DNA of 64,000 nt from Longimicrobium sp. (GTDB lineage: Bacteria > Gemmatimonadota > Gemmatimonadetes > Longimicrobiales > Longimicrobiaceae). Positions 26,775 through 34,365 of this stretch are shown here, one piece after another (positions within the stretch are counted from its first letter, which is position 1; each line of letters begins with the position of its first letter). The notes under the pieces were generated by a model. It had not been told where the DNA came from and ran no database searches. It saw only the letters and a program-made list of their open reading frames with translations. Where the stretch lies: the NCBI RefSeq assembly GCF_036388275.1, contig NZ_DASVSF010000113.1, positions 286,545-350,544 on the forward strand, written 5' to 3'. A program made the position numbers and the translations under genes.

Positions 26775-29327
26775 CTACCGGTTGGTGGGCTCCAGGATCT
26801 CGTCGATGCGGGCGACCACGTCGGCCCAGTGGGCGCGCTGGATGCCGGTGCCACCTGCGGCGTTGGCCTGGGCGGCGGCGCGGATGGAGCGCAGCTCGCC
26901 GCGGGCCAGCGCCGGCAGGTCGCTACGGGCCACGTTCAGCGGCGCCAGCAGCGGCGACGGGGGCTCGCTGGGCCCCTCACCCCCGCCCGGGGGCGCGGCC
27001 TGCGGCGCGGCCGGGTTCACCAGCGAGGCCAGGCGGTCCAGGTACACCCGCTGCACCCCGCGCAGGTTGGCGTCGGGGGTGCGCCCCGCCCACACCACGC
27101 GGCGCAGGTCAGCCAGGTAGTCGTCCACCGGGTACGCCGAGGCGCTCATCTCCTGGCTCATCGAAAGGCGGTCCAGCCGGCGCGGGTCCAGCAGCGCCTG
27201 TACGATGGCGGCCTGCGCCTGCGGCAGCGGCGACGGCCCCGTGCGCGAGGTGATGGCGGCGGGGGCCATCCACTCCGGCGTATCGATGGCGTTCTCCGCC
27301 AGGAAGGCCAGCGCGCGCTGCTGCCGGGCGCGGGGCACAGGCGCGTATACGGCGCCGGGCTGCACGGCCGTCCGCGGATCCACGGACACGCCGCCGATGA
27401 TGCTGGCCACGTGGCCCATGTACGTGCGCCACATCCCCACCGTTTCGCGGTACAGCTCCGTCAGGTCCTCGTCGGTTTCGCCGGCGCGGGCCGTCCACGC
27501 GGGCAGGTTGGGAACCACGCGGCGCAGGTTGGCCAGCGCGTACGTCGTCGCCGCCACCGGGTCGTCGCCCAGGTCCTCGGTCTGCGAGCGCGGGTCGATG
27601 CCCGACAGGTACTGCGGCAGGTAGCGGTACGGCATGGGCCCGGACGGGTTCGAAAGCATCCGGTCCAGCCGCGGGCGCTCCGACTCCGGGGTGGGCGCGT
27701 CGGGGAACACGCGGTAGCCCCACTCGATGATGAACTCGTCCCACGGCCCCAGGCGCCGGATGAAGTCCTTGGCGGCGAGCCCGTCGCCCGGCTGCGCGAT
27801 GTAGTTCTGCCGGGCGTAGTCCATGATGGTGGCCGACACGCCGTACCGCCGCGTGAAGCTCACGCTGCGCAGCGAATCCACCGGGAACGACGACGAGGCG
27901 ATCATGTTGTGGGGCAGCCCCAGCGCGTGGCCCACCTCGTGGGTGATCACCTGGCGCATGGTTTCGCCCATCAGCTCCTCGGGGATGTCGAGGGTGCGGG
28001 CCGCGGGGTTGGCGGCGCCCGTCTCGATCATCAGCCGGTTGCGGTAGCTGCGCATGTGGTTGTGGTACCACACGATGTCGCTCTCGATGATCTCGCCCGA
28101 GCGCGGGTCTACCGTGCTGGGGCCCTGCGCGTTGCGCGTGGTGCTGGCCGACCAGCGGACGACGGAGTAGCGGATGTCTTCCGGGTCCCACTCCGGGTCG
28201 TTCGTCGGCGGGTCCATCGCGCGGACGGCGTTGCGGAAGCCGGCTTTTTCGAACACCCGGCTCCAGTCTTCCACGCCCATCCGCACGTACGGCCGCCAGC
28301 GGGCCGGCGTGGCCGGGTCGATGTAGTAGATGATGGGCTTCACCGGCTCCACCAGCTCGCCCCGCGCGTACGCCGCGGGATCGCGGGGCTCCAGCCGCCA
28401 CCGCGCGATGAAGCTTTCCGTGGCCGCCTTCTGCTCGTCGAGCCCGTAGTTGATGCGCTCCACCCCGAAGAAGCCGGCGCGCGGGTCCGCGAAGCGCGGG
28501 CGCATGGGCTCGCGCGGAAGCAGCACCAGCGACTGCCGCATCTCCAGCGTCAGCGCGCCGCCGCTGCGGTCGGACGGCGGGGCCGTGGCCTCGAAGGTCT
28601 GCGTGTGGCGCACCTCCACGTTCAGTGGATAGCTGCGCACGGCGTTGACGAAGCTGCGCGCGGGGTCCAGCCGGCGCACCTTGTACTGCTCGCGCTGCGC
28701 CGTCGTGAGACCGCTGAGCGCCGGCGTGTCGCCACCGAAGAACTCGGTGACGTCCACCACCGCCGCGCTGTCGCGCCCGTACGCCGCCACGGGAAAGGCG
28801 GCCAGGATGGCGCCCAGGTAGTTGCTGGCCACCGCCTGGGCGATGGGAAGCGAGTCGGCCGCCACGGCCTCGGCGCCGATCGAGCGAAGGATCACGCGGT
28901 CGCCCTGCCGCTCCCACCGCACCAGCCGCTCCTGCACGCTCACGCCCGCCGGAAGGAAGGCGCCGAAGTTGGCGGGCACCGCGGCGATGCGGCCCACCAG
29001 CAGGAAGTCGCGGCGGAAGAGCGAATCCGGGACCTCCAGCAGCCACCGCTCGTCCACCTTGTGCACGGTGATGGCGCCGGTGTCGGTCACCGCCCGCGCG
29101 GGCACCACCTGCGCGTACGGACGCGGCCCGCGGGCCGCGGAGCCGCCTCCAGCCGACGCACCCGACGCACCCGACGATGCACCCGCGGAACCGCCGGAGG
29201 GTGCGGCCGCGGGGGCCTCGCCGTCAGCGCGCGGCGTGGGCCGCGCCGCGGGGGTGGCGGCCTTGGGCGCGCACGACGCCGAAACCACCGCCGCGGCCAG
29301 GAAACCCAACCAGAGTCTGCTTCGCAC
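26775..29327 (-). CDS. Exported zinc-dependent metalloprotease (DUF5117-type)
   Basis: 850 residues. Lipoprotein signal (LGFLAAAVVSASC) puts it in the periplasm or outer membrane. A Gly/Ser/Ala-rich linker follows (about 25-80). A large beta-rich domain precedes the metzincin-like motif THEVGHALGLPHN (HExxHxxGxxH) near 530, with a following SATIMDYARQNY segment resembling a Met-turn. A helical C-terminal region has SGIDPRSQTEDLGDDP. This is the layout of the large zinc-metalloprotease family common in Gemmatimonadota and Bacteroidota. Start: GTG 29327 with GAGG eight bases upstream; the frame is open to 29387. Divergent from the MarR-like regulator. Confidence 0.88.
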   Translation of the reverse strand: MRSRLWLGFLAAAVVSASCAPKAATPAARPTPRADGEAPAAAPSGGSAGASSGASGASAGGGSAARGPRPYAQVVPARAVTDTGAITVHKVDERWLLEVPDSLFRRDFLLVGRIAAVPANFGAFLPAGVSVQERLVRWERQGDRVILRSIGAEAVAADSLPIAQAVASNYLGAILAAFPVAAYGRDSAAVVDVTEFFGGDTPALSGLTTAQREQYKVRRLDPARSFVNAVRSYPLNVEVRHTQTFEATAPPSDRSGGALTLEMRQSLVLLPREPMRPRFADPRAGFFGVERINYGLDEQKAATESFIARWRLEPRDPAAYARGELVEPVKPIIYYIDPATPARWRPYVRMGVEDWSRVFEKAGFRNAVRAMDPPTNDPEWDPEDIRYSVVRWSASTTRNAQGPSTVDPRSGEIIESDIVWYHNHMRSYRNRLMIETGAANPAARTLDIPEELMGETMRQVITHEVGHALGLPHNMIASSSFPVDSLRSVSFTRRYGVSATIMDYARQNYIAQPGDGLAAKDFIRRLGPWDEFIIEWGYRVFPDAPTPESERPRLDRMLSNPSGPMPYRYLPQYLSGIDPRSQTEDLGDDPVAATTYALANLRRVVPNLPAWTARAGETDEDLTELYRETVGMWRTYMGHVASIIGGVSVDPRTAVQPGAVYAPVPRARQQRALAFLAENAIDTPEWMAPAAITSRTGPSPLPQAQAAIVQALLDPRRLDRLSMSQEMSASAYPVDDYLADLRRVVWAGRTPDANLRGVQRVYLDRLASLVNPAAPQAAPPGGGEGPSEPPSPLLAPLNVARSDLPALARGELRSIRAAAQANAAGGTGIQRAHWADVVARIDEILEPTNR

Positions 29328-29467
29328 GATCACTCGCCTCGCTAAATGGATGTTTGCCCTGATTGTACAGCGATGAGCGCCGTTCACGCCAGCGCCCCGT
29401 GGACGGCCCCTCCGCGCGGCGTTACCATCATCCGTTGCCCCGCACCCGATCCCGAGAGCCGATCCCG

Positions 29468-29911
29468 ATGTCTGGACGCATCGCCGACGAAATCCGGAAC
29501 AGCAAGCCGCTGGCGTCGCTGGAGGTGGAAGCCGCCCTGAACATCCGCCGCACGGGCGACTTCCTGGAGAAGTGGACCAACGACGTGCTGGCCCCCGCCG
29601 GGCTGAGGGGCGACGAGTACAACGTCCTTCGCATCCTGCGCGGCGCGGGGGCGCAGGGCCACCCCTCGTCGGAAATCCGCGCGAGGATGATCCAGGACGC
29701 CGACCGCCTGCCCGCCATCCTTCACACCCTGCGCACCCGGGCGCTGATCGACGGCACCCTGCGCGTGTCCATCACCCTGCGGGGGCTGGACCTGCTGGCC
29801 TCGCTCGACGGCACCCTGGACGAAGCCCTCCGCGACCGCTTCCGCCAGTTTTCACCCGACATGCTGCGCACCGTCATCGACGTGATGGAACGGCTGCGCG
29901 CGGGCGCTTGA
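29468..29911 (+). CDS. MarR-family transcriptional regulator
   Basis: 147 residues. A winged-helix fold is suggested by YNVLRILRGAGAQGHPSSEI, the recognition-helix region RMIQDADRLPAILHTLRTRALI and a wing (TLRVSITLRGLDLL). The N- and C-terminal helices fit MarR-type dimerisation. Ligand and targets unknown; divergence from the metalloprotease gene makes that gene a candidate target. Start at ATG 29468 (MSGRIADEI). Confidence 0.75.
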   Translation: MSGRIADEIRNSKPLASLEVEAALNIRRTGDFLEKWTNDVLAPAGLRGDEYNVLRILRGAGAQGHPSSEIRARMIQDADRLPAILHTLRTRALIDGTLRVSITLRGLDLLASLDGTLDEALRDRFRQFSPDMLRTVIDVMERLRAGA

Positions 29912-29930
29912 CCTTCCGCGTACACCCTCG

Positions 29931-30398
29931 TCAGCGCTTCCTGCCCAGCAGCGTGCCGCGGCACCCGGGTGCGCCGCAGACGCAGGGAAAGCGCTTCTTC
30001 ATGGCGGGGGTGTGGCGCGCGTCGAGAATGATGTTGTAGTCGTACGAAAGCTCCTCGCCCGCGGCGATGTCGCGGATGCTTTCCACCCAGATCCGCCCGT
30101 CCTCGATCACCGTTTCGCAGTTGGGGCTGCAGGAGTGGTTGATCCACCTCGCCCGGTTGCCCCGGTACGCGGCGTCGACGATGGTCCCGTCCTCCAGCGC
30201 GAACAGAAAGGTGTGGTGCGGGCCCGAAAAGTCGTCCGGGTAGCGCGCCTCGGCCTCGTCCACCGAAATGTGCTCGCCGCGGTATTCGATGATGCGCGTG
30301 CCGGCGGGAATGGCCCGGCGCGCGTACACCCCGCGGCCATGGATGGCGGACGATCGCACCGCCAGGTACTGCTCTGCGTTCAGGGGACGGTTCGACAT
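29931..30398 (-). CDS. SET-domain protein lysine methyltransferase
   Basis: 155 residues, a compact SET domain with a post-SET motif. It transfers methyl groups from SAM to lysine side chains. Conserved parts are visible: GRGVYARRAIPAGTRIIEYRG, then WINHSCSPNCET (SAM and pseudoknot), GEELSYDYN (catalytic Tyr), and a zinc-binding post-SET CVCGAPGCRGTL with the third Cys in NHSCSPNC. The substrate in this bacterium is unknown. Start at ATG 30398. The possible small RNA or attenuator at 30519-30590 lies upstream on the same strand. Confidence 0.9.
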   Translation of the reverse strand: MSNRPLNAEQYLAVRSSAIHGRGVYARRAIPAGTRIIEYRGEHISVDEAEARYPDDFSGPHHTFLFALEDGTIVDAAYRGNRARWINHSCSPNCETVIEDGRIWVESIRDIAAGEELSYDYNIILDARHTPAMKKRFPCVCGAPGCRGTLLGRKR

Positions 30399-30518
30399 CC
30401 CCGGATTGTATCGCGCCGTGCTCACGGCGCCAAGCGCCGGATCAGGAGCGGGCACCAGTTCCGGCATGAGATCGTCGAACAGAACGTGGTCCCCAACAAG
30501 CGCTGCGAAGCTCAGGTG

Positions 30519-30590
30519 AAAAAACAGGGAGCCTTGCGGCTCCCTGGGGCTATAACACTCGCCGTCGTCATACTCGAATGCGGCGAGGGG
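30519..30590 (-). ncRNA. Candidate small RNA or attenuator
   Basis: On the minus strand a 7-base stem CTCGCCG/CGGCGAG (30587-30558) is followed 11 bases later by CAGGGAGCC-GCAA-GGCTCCCTG (30546-30525) and T6 (30524-30519), a textbook intrinsic terminator with a GNRA-type loop. No minus-strand gene ends here, so something short must be transcribed into it. A possible promoter is TTGTCG (30620-30615), 18 bases, TTATAC (30596-30591), although that would place initiation inside the first stem; TTGACA at 30646-30641 is an alternative -35. It may be a free RNA or a leader of the SET gene 120 bases downstream. Confidence 0.5.
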
Positions 30591-30719
30591 GTATAAGGCA
30601 GCGTTGCCACCGCTCGACAAATTTGGCGCGCTGCACCGCAGTGTCAAGATTGGTGGAGCGCGGCCCGCTCGTTGCCAACGTGCGCCGCGTCCTTCTTTCC
30701 GCGACGAGGAGTGCCGAAG

Positions 30720-31172
30720 ATGGCTGACGATGCGGCGGCGCCCGCTGAGCGCTACAACCCCCGCCGGACCTTCATCCGCCACACCGCGGGCGTTCCGCTG
30801 GAGGTGACCTGCGTGCCGGGGAGCCCCGCCTCCACGCTGCAGAGCGTGAACGTCAGCACGGGCGGGCTCTCGTTCGTTTCCGACGAGCACCACGCGCTCG
30901 GGGCGATCATCCAGGTCCGCATCCCCACGGTCGATCCCCCGTTCGAGGCGCGCGCCCGGGTGGTGTGGATCAAGCCCGAGGGTGACGGATACTGCGTGGG
31001 GGTGGAGTTCCTGGACGCGAACGACGCGTTCCGTTCGAGGATGGTGGAGCAGGTGTGCGCCATCGAGCAGTACCGGGGCGAGGTCCTGGAGAACGAGGGG
31101 CGCGAGCTCACCCCGCAGGACGCCGCCGCGGAGTGGATCGGGCGGTTCGCCGGCCGCTTTCCCGACGCGTAG
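30720..31172 (+). CDS. PilZ-domain protein, c-di-GMP binding
   Basis: 150 residues, a single PilZ domain. The c-di-GMP motif parts are present: RxxxR in RYNPRRTFIRH near 11-21 and the NxSxxG part in NVSTGGLSF near 43. The remaining barrel strands follow (ARVVWIKPEGDGYCVGVEFL). The C-terminal 45 residues are helical and acidic. It probably acts as a c-di-GMP receptor. Start at ATG 30720 with GAGG about nine bases upstream. The next gene begins 4 bases after its stop. Confidence 0.85.
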   Translation: MADDAAAPAERYNPRRTFIRHTAGVPLEVTCVPGSPASTLQSVNVSTGGLSFVSDEHHALGAIIQVRIPTVDPPFEARARVVWIKPEGDGYCVGVEFLDANDAFRSRMVEQVCAIEQYRGEVLENEGRELTPQDAAAEWIGRFAGRFPDA

Positions 31173-31176
31173 CCCC

Positions 31177-31932
31177 GTGTCTGCCGCGGACTTCTACGAC
31201 GCGCTGGCACCTTCGTACCACCTGAACTACGCCGACTGGGAGGCCGGCATCGCCCGGCAGGCGGCGGCGCTCCACGCCGTGCTCGGCGCCCGCGGCGTGG
31301 CCCCGGGAAGCACGGTGCTGGACGCCGCCTGCGGGGTGGGAACCCAGAGCCTGGGGCTGGCGGCGCTGGGATACCGCGTCACGGGGTCCGACCTCTCGCC
31401 TGGCGCGGTGGCGCGGGCGCGTACGGAGGCGGAGGCGCGCGGCCTGAGCATCACGTTCGGCGTGGCGGACCTGCGCGCCCTGGCCGACGTGCACGCCCGC
31501 GCGTTCGACGTGGTGATCGCCTGCGACAACGCGATCCCCCACCTGCTCTCCGACGCCGAGATCGAGGCCGCCTTCGGGCAGATGTGGCGCTGCACCACGC
31601 CCGGCGGAACCTGCCTGGTTTCCGTGCGCGACTACGACGCCATCCACCGCGCCGGCGTGCAGTCGCGGCCACCGGTGGTGCACGCCGGCGGGGAAGGCCT
31701 CCGCATCCTCTTCCAGGTCTGGGAATTCCACGGCCAGCACTACGACCTGGCCATGTACGTCGTCCACGACACGCGGGAGCAGCCGCCCTCGGTGCAGGTG
31801 ATGAGGACGCGCTATTACGCCGTCGGGATCGGCACGCTGATGGAGGCCATGCGGCGGGCCGGGTTCGAAGACGTCCAGCGGCTGGACGAGCCTTTCTACC
31901 AGCCGATCGTGATCGGCCGCCGCCCGGGCTGA
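31177..31932 (+). CDS. Class I SAM-dependent methyltransferase
   Basis: 251 residues. Motif I is VLDAACGVGTQSLGLAALG near 46-64, the acidic residue after strand 2 is in VTGSDLSPGAVARA, and the motif IV region is FDVVIACDNAIPHLL. The order and N-terminus (YDALAPSYHLNYADWE) resemble small-molecule methyltransferases such as glycine/sarcosine types, but substrate is unknown. GTG start, four bases after the PilZ stop, so the two genes are an operon. Confidence 0.82.
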   Translation: MSAADFYDALAPSYHLNYADWEAGIARQAAALHAVLGARGVAPGSTVLDAACGVGTQSLGLAALGYRVTGSDLSPGAVARARTEAEARGLSITFGVADLRALADVHARAFDVVIACDNAIPHLLSDAEIEAAFGQMWRCTTPGGTCLVSVRDYDAIHRAGVQSRPPVVHAGGEGLRILFQVWEFHGQHYDLAMYVVHDTREQPPSVQVMRTRYYAVGIGTLMEAMRRAGFEDVQRLDEPFYQPIVIGRRPG

Positions 31933-31945
31933 CCGCACACGCGCC

Positions 31946-33151
31946 CTACATCGCCAGCGGCAGTTCGCGCAGGCCGCGGAGGAACGCGTGCTTGCGCCAG
32001 CGGAGAGATGCGGCGGGCACGGCCAGGCGCAGGCCCGGGGCCCGCTCCAGCAGCACGGAGAGCGCGATTTGCGTCTCCAGCCGGGCCAGCGGCGCGCCCA
32101 GGCAGTAGTGCGCCCCCAGGCCGAACGCCAGGTGGCGGTTGGGGTCGCGCGCCAGGTCCAGCGTGTCGGGGTTGCCGAAGTGCGCGGGATCGCGGTTGGC
32201 GGAGCCGATCACCCCCAGCACCATCTCGCCCCGGCGGATGGGCACGCCGCACAGCGACAGGTCTTCGCGGGCATATCGCTCCGTCGCCAGCTCCACCGGG
32301 CTGGCGTAGCGCGCCAGTTCCTCCACCGCCGTCTTCATCCGCGACGGGTTCGCGCGCAGCTCCTCGGCTTGCGCCGGGTTCTGCGCCAGCACCAGCGCCG
32401 CCGTGCCGATCAGGTTCACGGTGGTCTCGTGGCCCGCCGCCAGCAGCAGGAACACCATCCCCAGCAGCTCGTCCTCGCTCAACCGGTCGCCCGCCTCCTC
32501 GGCCTGCACCAGCGCGGTGATCAGGTCGTCCCGCGGTTCGGCTCTTCGTGCATCGAACAGCTTCCGCAGATAGCGGAACAGCGACCGGACGGCCGGCAGC
32601 ACGCCCACGATGTCCACCGGTGACGAAACCGAGACGATACGCGTGGTCCAGCGGTGGAATCGCTGCTGGTCTCCCACCGGCACCCCCAGCAGCTCGGCGA
32701 TAATGGTCAGCGGGATGGGCAGCGCGAAGCCGCCGACCAGCTCCATTCGGCCTTCCCCCCCGCGGTCCAGAAGCTCGTTCGCCAGCGCGTGTATGCGGGG
32801 GCGCAGCCCCTCTACGAGCCGCGGCGTAAACGCCTTTTGCACCAGGGCGCGCAGGCGCGTGTGGTCGGGGGCGTCCAGGTCCAGCATGTTGCGCGTCAGC
32901 GGGCGCAGAAAGCCCGGCATCCACGGCGCGTCGCTACCCCCGCCCTCCTTGCGCGCGTTCTGCGGGTTCTTGGCGAAGCGCGGGTCCTTCAGCAGTGCCT
33001 CGACGTCGTCGTAGCGCGACACCAGCCACGCCCCGCGCCGGAACCCCAGCCGCGCGCGGTGCACCGGCTCGCTTTCCCGAAGCCGCGCGTACGTGGGATG
33101 CGGGTTGGCCTTGAAGGCGGGGCTGGCCAGGTCGAACGGAGGAATCGGCAT
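31946..33151 (-). CDS. Cytochrome P450, CYP107-like
   Basis: 401 residues, the usual size of a soluble bacterial P450. The I-helix oxygen-activation motif AGHETT lies near 240, the K-helix ExxR in EELARYASPV near 275, and the heme-binding loop FGLGAHYCLGAPLAR with the Cys thiolate near 350. The N-terminus (FKANPHPTYARLRESEPVH) is typical of bacterial class I enzymes that take electrons from a ferredoxin. Substrate unknown. A 7Fe ferredoxin is encoded 15 kb away, with no evidence of partnership. It converges with the methyltransferase gene. Confidence 0.92.
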   Translation of the reverse strand: MPIPPFDLASPAFKANPHPTYARLRESEPVHRARLGFRRGAWLVSRYDDVEALLKDPRFAKNPQNARKEGGGSDAPWMPGFLRPLTRNMLDLDAPDHTRLRALVQKAFTPRLVEGLRPRIHALANELLDRGGEGRMELVGGFALPIPLTIIAELLGVPVGDQQRFHRWTTRIVSVSSPVDIVGVLPAVRSLFRYLRKLFDARRAEPRDDLITALVQAEEAGDRLSEDELLGMVFLLLAAGHETTVNLIGTAALVLAQNPAQAEELRANPSRMKTAVEELARYASPVELATERYAREDLSLCGVPIRRGEMVLGVIGSANRDPAHFGNPDTLDLARDPNRHLAFGLGAHYCLGAPLARLETQIALSVLLERAPGLRLAVPAASLRWRKHAFLRGLRELPLAM

Positions 33152-33305
33152 CGCCGGCGGTGGTGAGGGATGCGGGCAAGACGGGTCAACTTACCCGCTC
33201 GCGGTGCGGGCGGGAATACGAGATTGCGTCGCGGAACGGGAGCCGCCGGTGCGCGGCCCCCTCCGACGATGCCCTGTCCCCCGGACCCTGATGAGGAGGC
33301 CTGAC

Positions 33306-34007
33306 ATGCCCGCCAGCAAGCTTGCTTCGCCGCAGCTCGTGATCGATAGCCGGATGCTGTACACCAGCTGGATTCCCGCCGACCGCGCGGCCGCCGCCCG
33401 CCTGCTGCCCCCCGCCCTGCAGCCGGCGGCGAACGGGGCGGTGTACATGAACCAGTACGTCGTGGATTCCGCCCAACAAACCACCGGCTTCGGCGCCTAC
33501 TCGCTTTCGTACCTGGGCGTGGACGTGGACGGCCACCCCGCGCCCGACGGCGTGACGCCCGGCCGGTTCTTCACCCATTACTTCAACTCGTCGAACGTGG
33601 TGCGCGCCTACGCGCGCGAGCGCGGCGTGCCCGCGACGCCGGGAACCACCACGCTGGAAGTGGCGGACGGCGTGGTGACCGCCACGACGTACGTGGACGA
33701 AAAGCCCCTGATCCGCACGCGGGCCCGGGTGAGCGCCACGTCTGGCATCGTGGCCGCGGGGCACCTGCGCTACATCACGCAGGTGGGCAAGCAGCTGGTG
33801 AGCGGGCTGTACCCGTACATCGGCGAGCTGGCGGACACCTTCACGGTGGAATCCATCGAGTTCCTGGACCCGGACCACCCCGTCTACGCCCTGCGCCCGG
33901 CATCGCCGCTGGACGTGGTCGCCGGCTCGTCGTTCTACGCCCCGCGCGACTCGTTCGTCTACCCCGGCGGCGTCGAGGAGATGGGCCCGGCCGATCCGCA
34001 CCTGTAG
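33306..34007 (+). CDS. Acetoacetate decarboxylase-like protein
   Basis: 233 residues resembling the acetoacetate decarboxylase fold family (LYTSWIPADRAAAARLLPPA; YLGVDVDGHPAPDGVTPGRFF; SVESIEF-like strands). I could not place the family's catalytic lysine pair with confidence, so this may be a non-decarboxylating relative. Start at ATG 33306 with AGGAGG seven bases upstream; ATG 33291 is in frame but overlaps that site. A hairpin terminator follows at 34096-34137. Confidence 0.6.
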   Translation: MPASKLASPQLVIDSRMLYTSWIPADRAAAARLLPPALQPAANGAVYMNQYVVDSAQQTTGFGAYSLSYLGVDVDGHPAPDGVTPGRFFTHYFNSSNVVRAYARERGVPATPGTTTLEVADGVVTATTYVDEKPLIRTRARVSATSGIVAAGHLRYITQVGKQLVSGLYPYIGELADTFTVESIEFLDPDHPVYALRPASPLDVVAGSSFYAPRDSFVYPGGVEEMGPADPHL

Positions 34008-34095
34008 GCGCACGCCTCGGCGCTGGCACCGCGCGTGCCAGGGCGGGGCGCGTGGAGTGGCCGTAGCCGAGTCCACAGCGGCTGAAAACGTATGT

Positions 34096-34137
34096 CGCGC
34101 AGGGGGCGCCCAAGACGGGCTCCCCCTGCGCGTTTTC
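34096..34137 (+). terminator. Rho-independent terminator
   Basis: A 10-base stem GCGCAGGGGG/CCCCCTGCGC with a 16-base loop, followed by GTTTTCT, about 90 bases after the decarboxylase-like gene. The rest of the gap to 34365 shows no gene. Confidence 0.75.
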
Positions 34138-34365
34138 TGCGAATACCAGGGCGCGGCGCCTGCGCCAGGCCCGCCCGCCAGCTGGCTGCAAGGCGCGGCT
34201 GGTGCATCGAAAAGGCTTGTAATGGAATTGCTTCACCATTAGGATGCACCCATCCCGACCCGCATGGCCGCGGGCCGGGGAAGATTCCACGGCGTGGCCC
34301 TCCGCGAGCTGCCTTCCCCATTCCCGCCACGCCGCCGGTACCGTCCCAGTCCAGAGGCCCCATCA

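Noticed and set aside
30399..30893. Upstream extension of the SET-domain protein
   Set aside because: It would run through the terminator hairpin and antisense to the PilZ gene; the ATG at 30398 begins the domain.
34008..34365. tRNA or other structured RNA
   Set aside because: The only structure found is a simple terminator hairpin; no cloverleaf could be drawn here or in other gaps.
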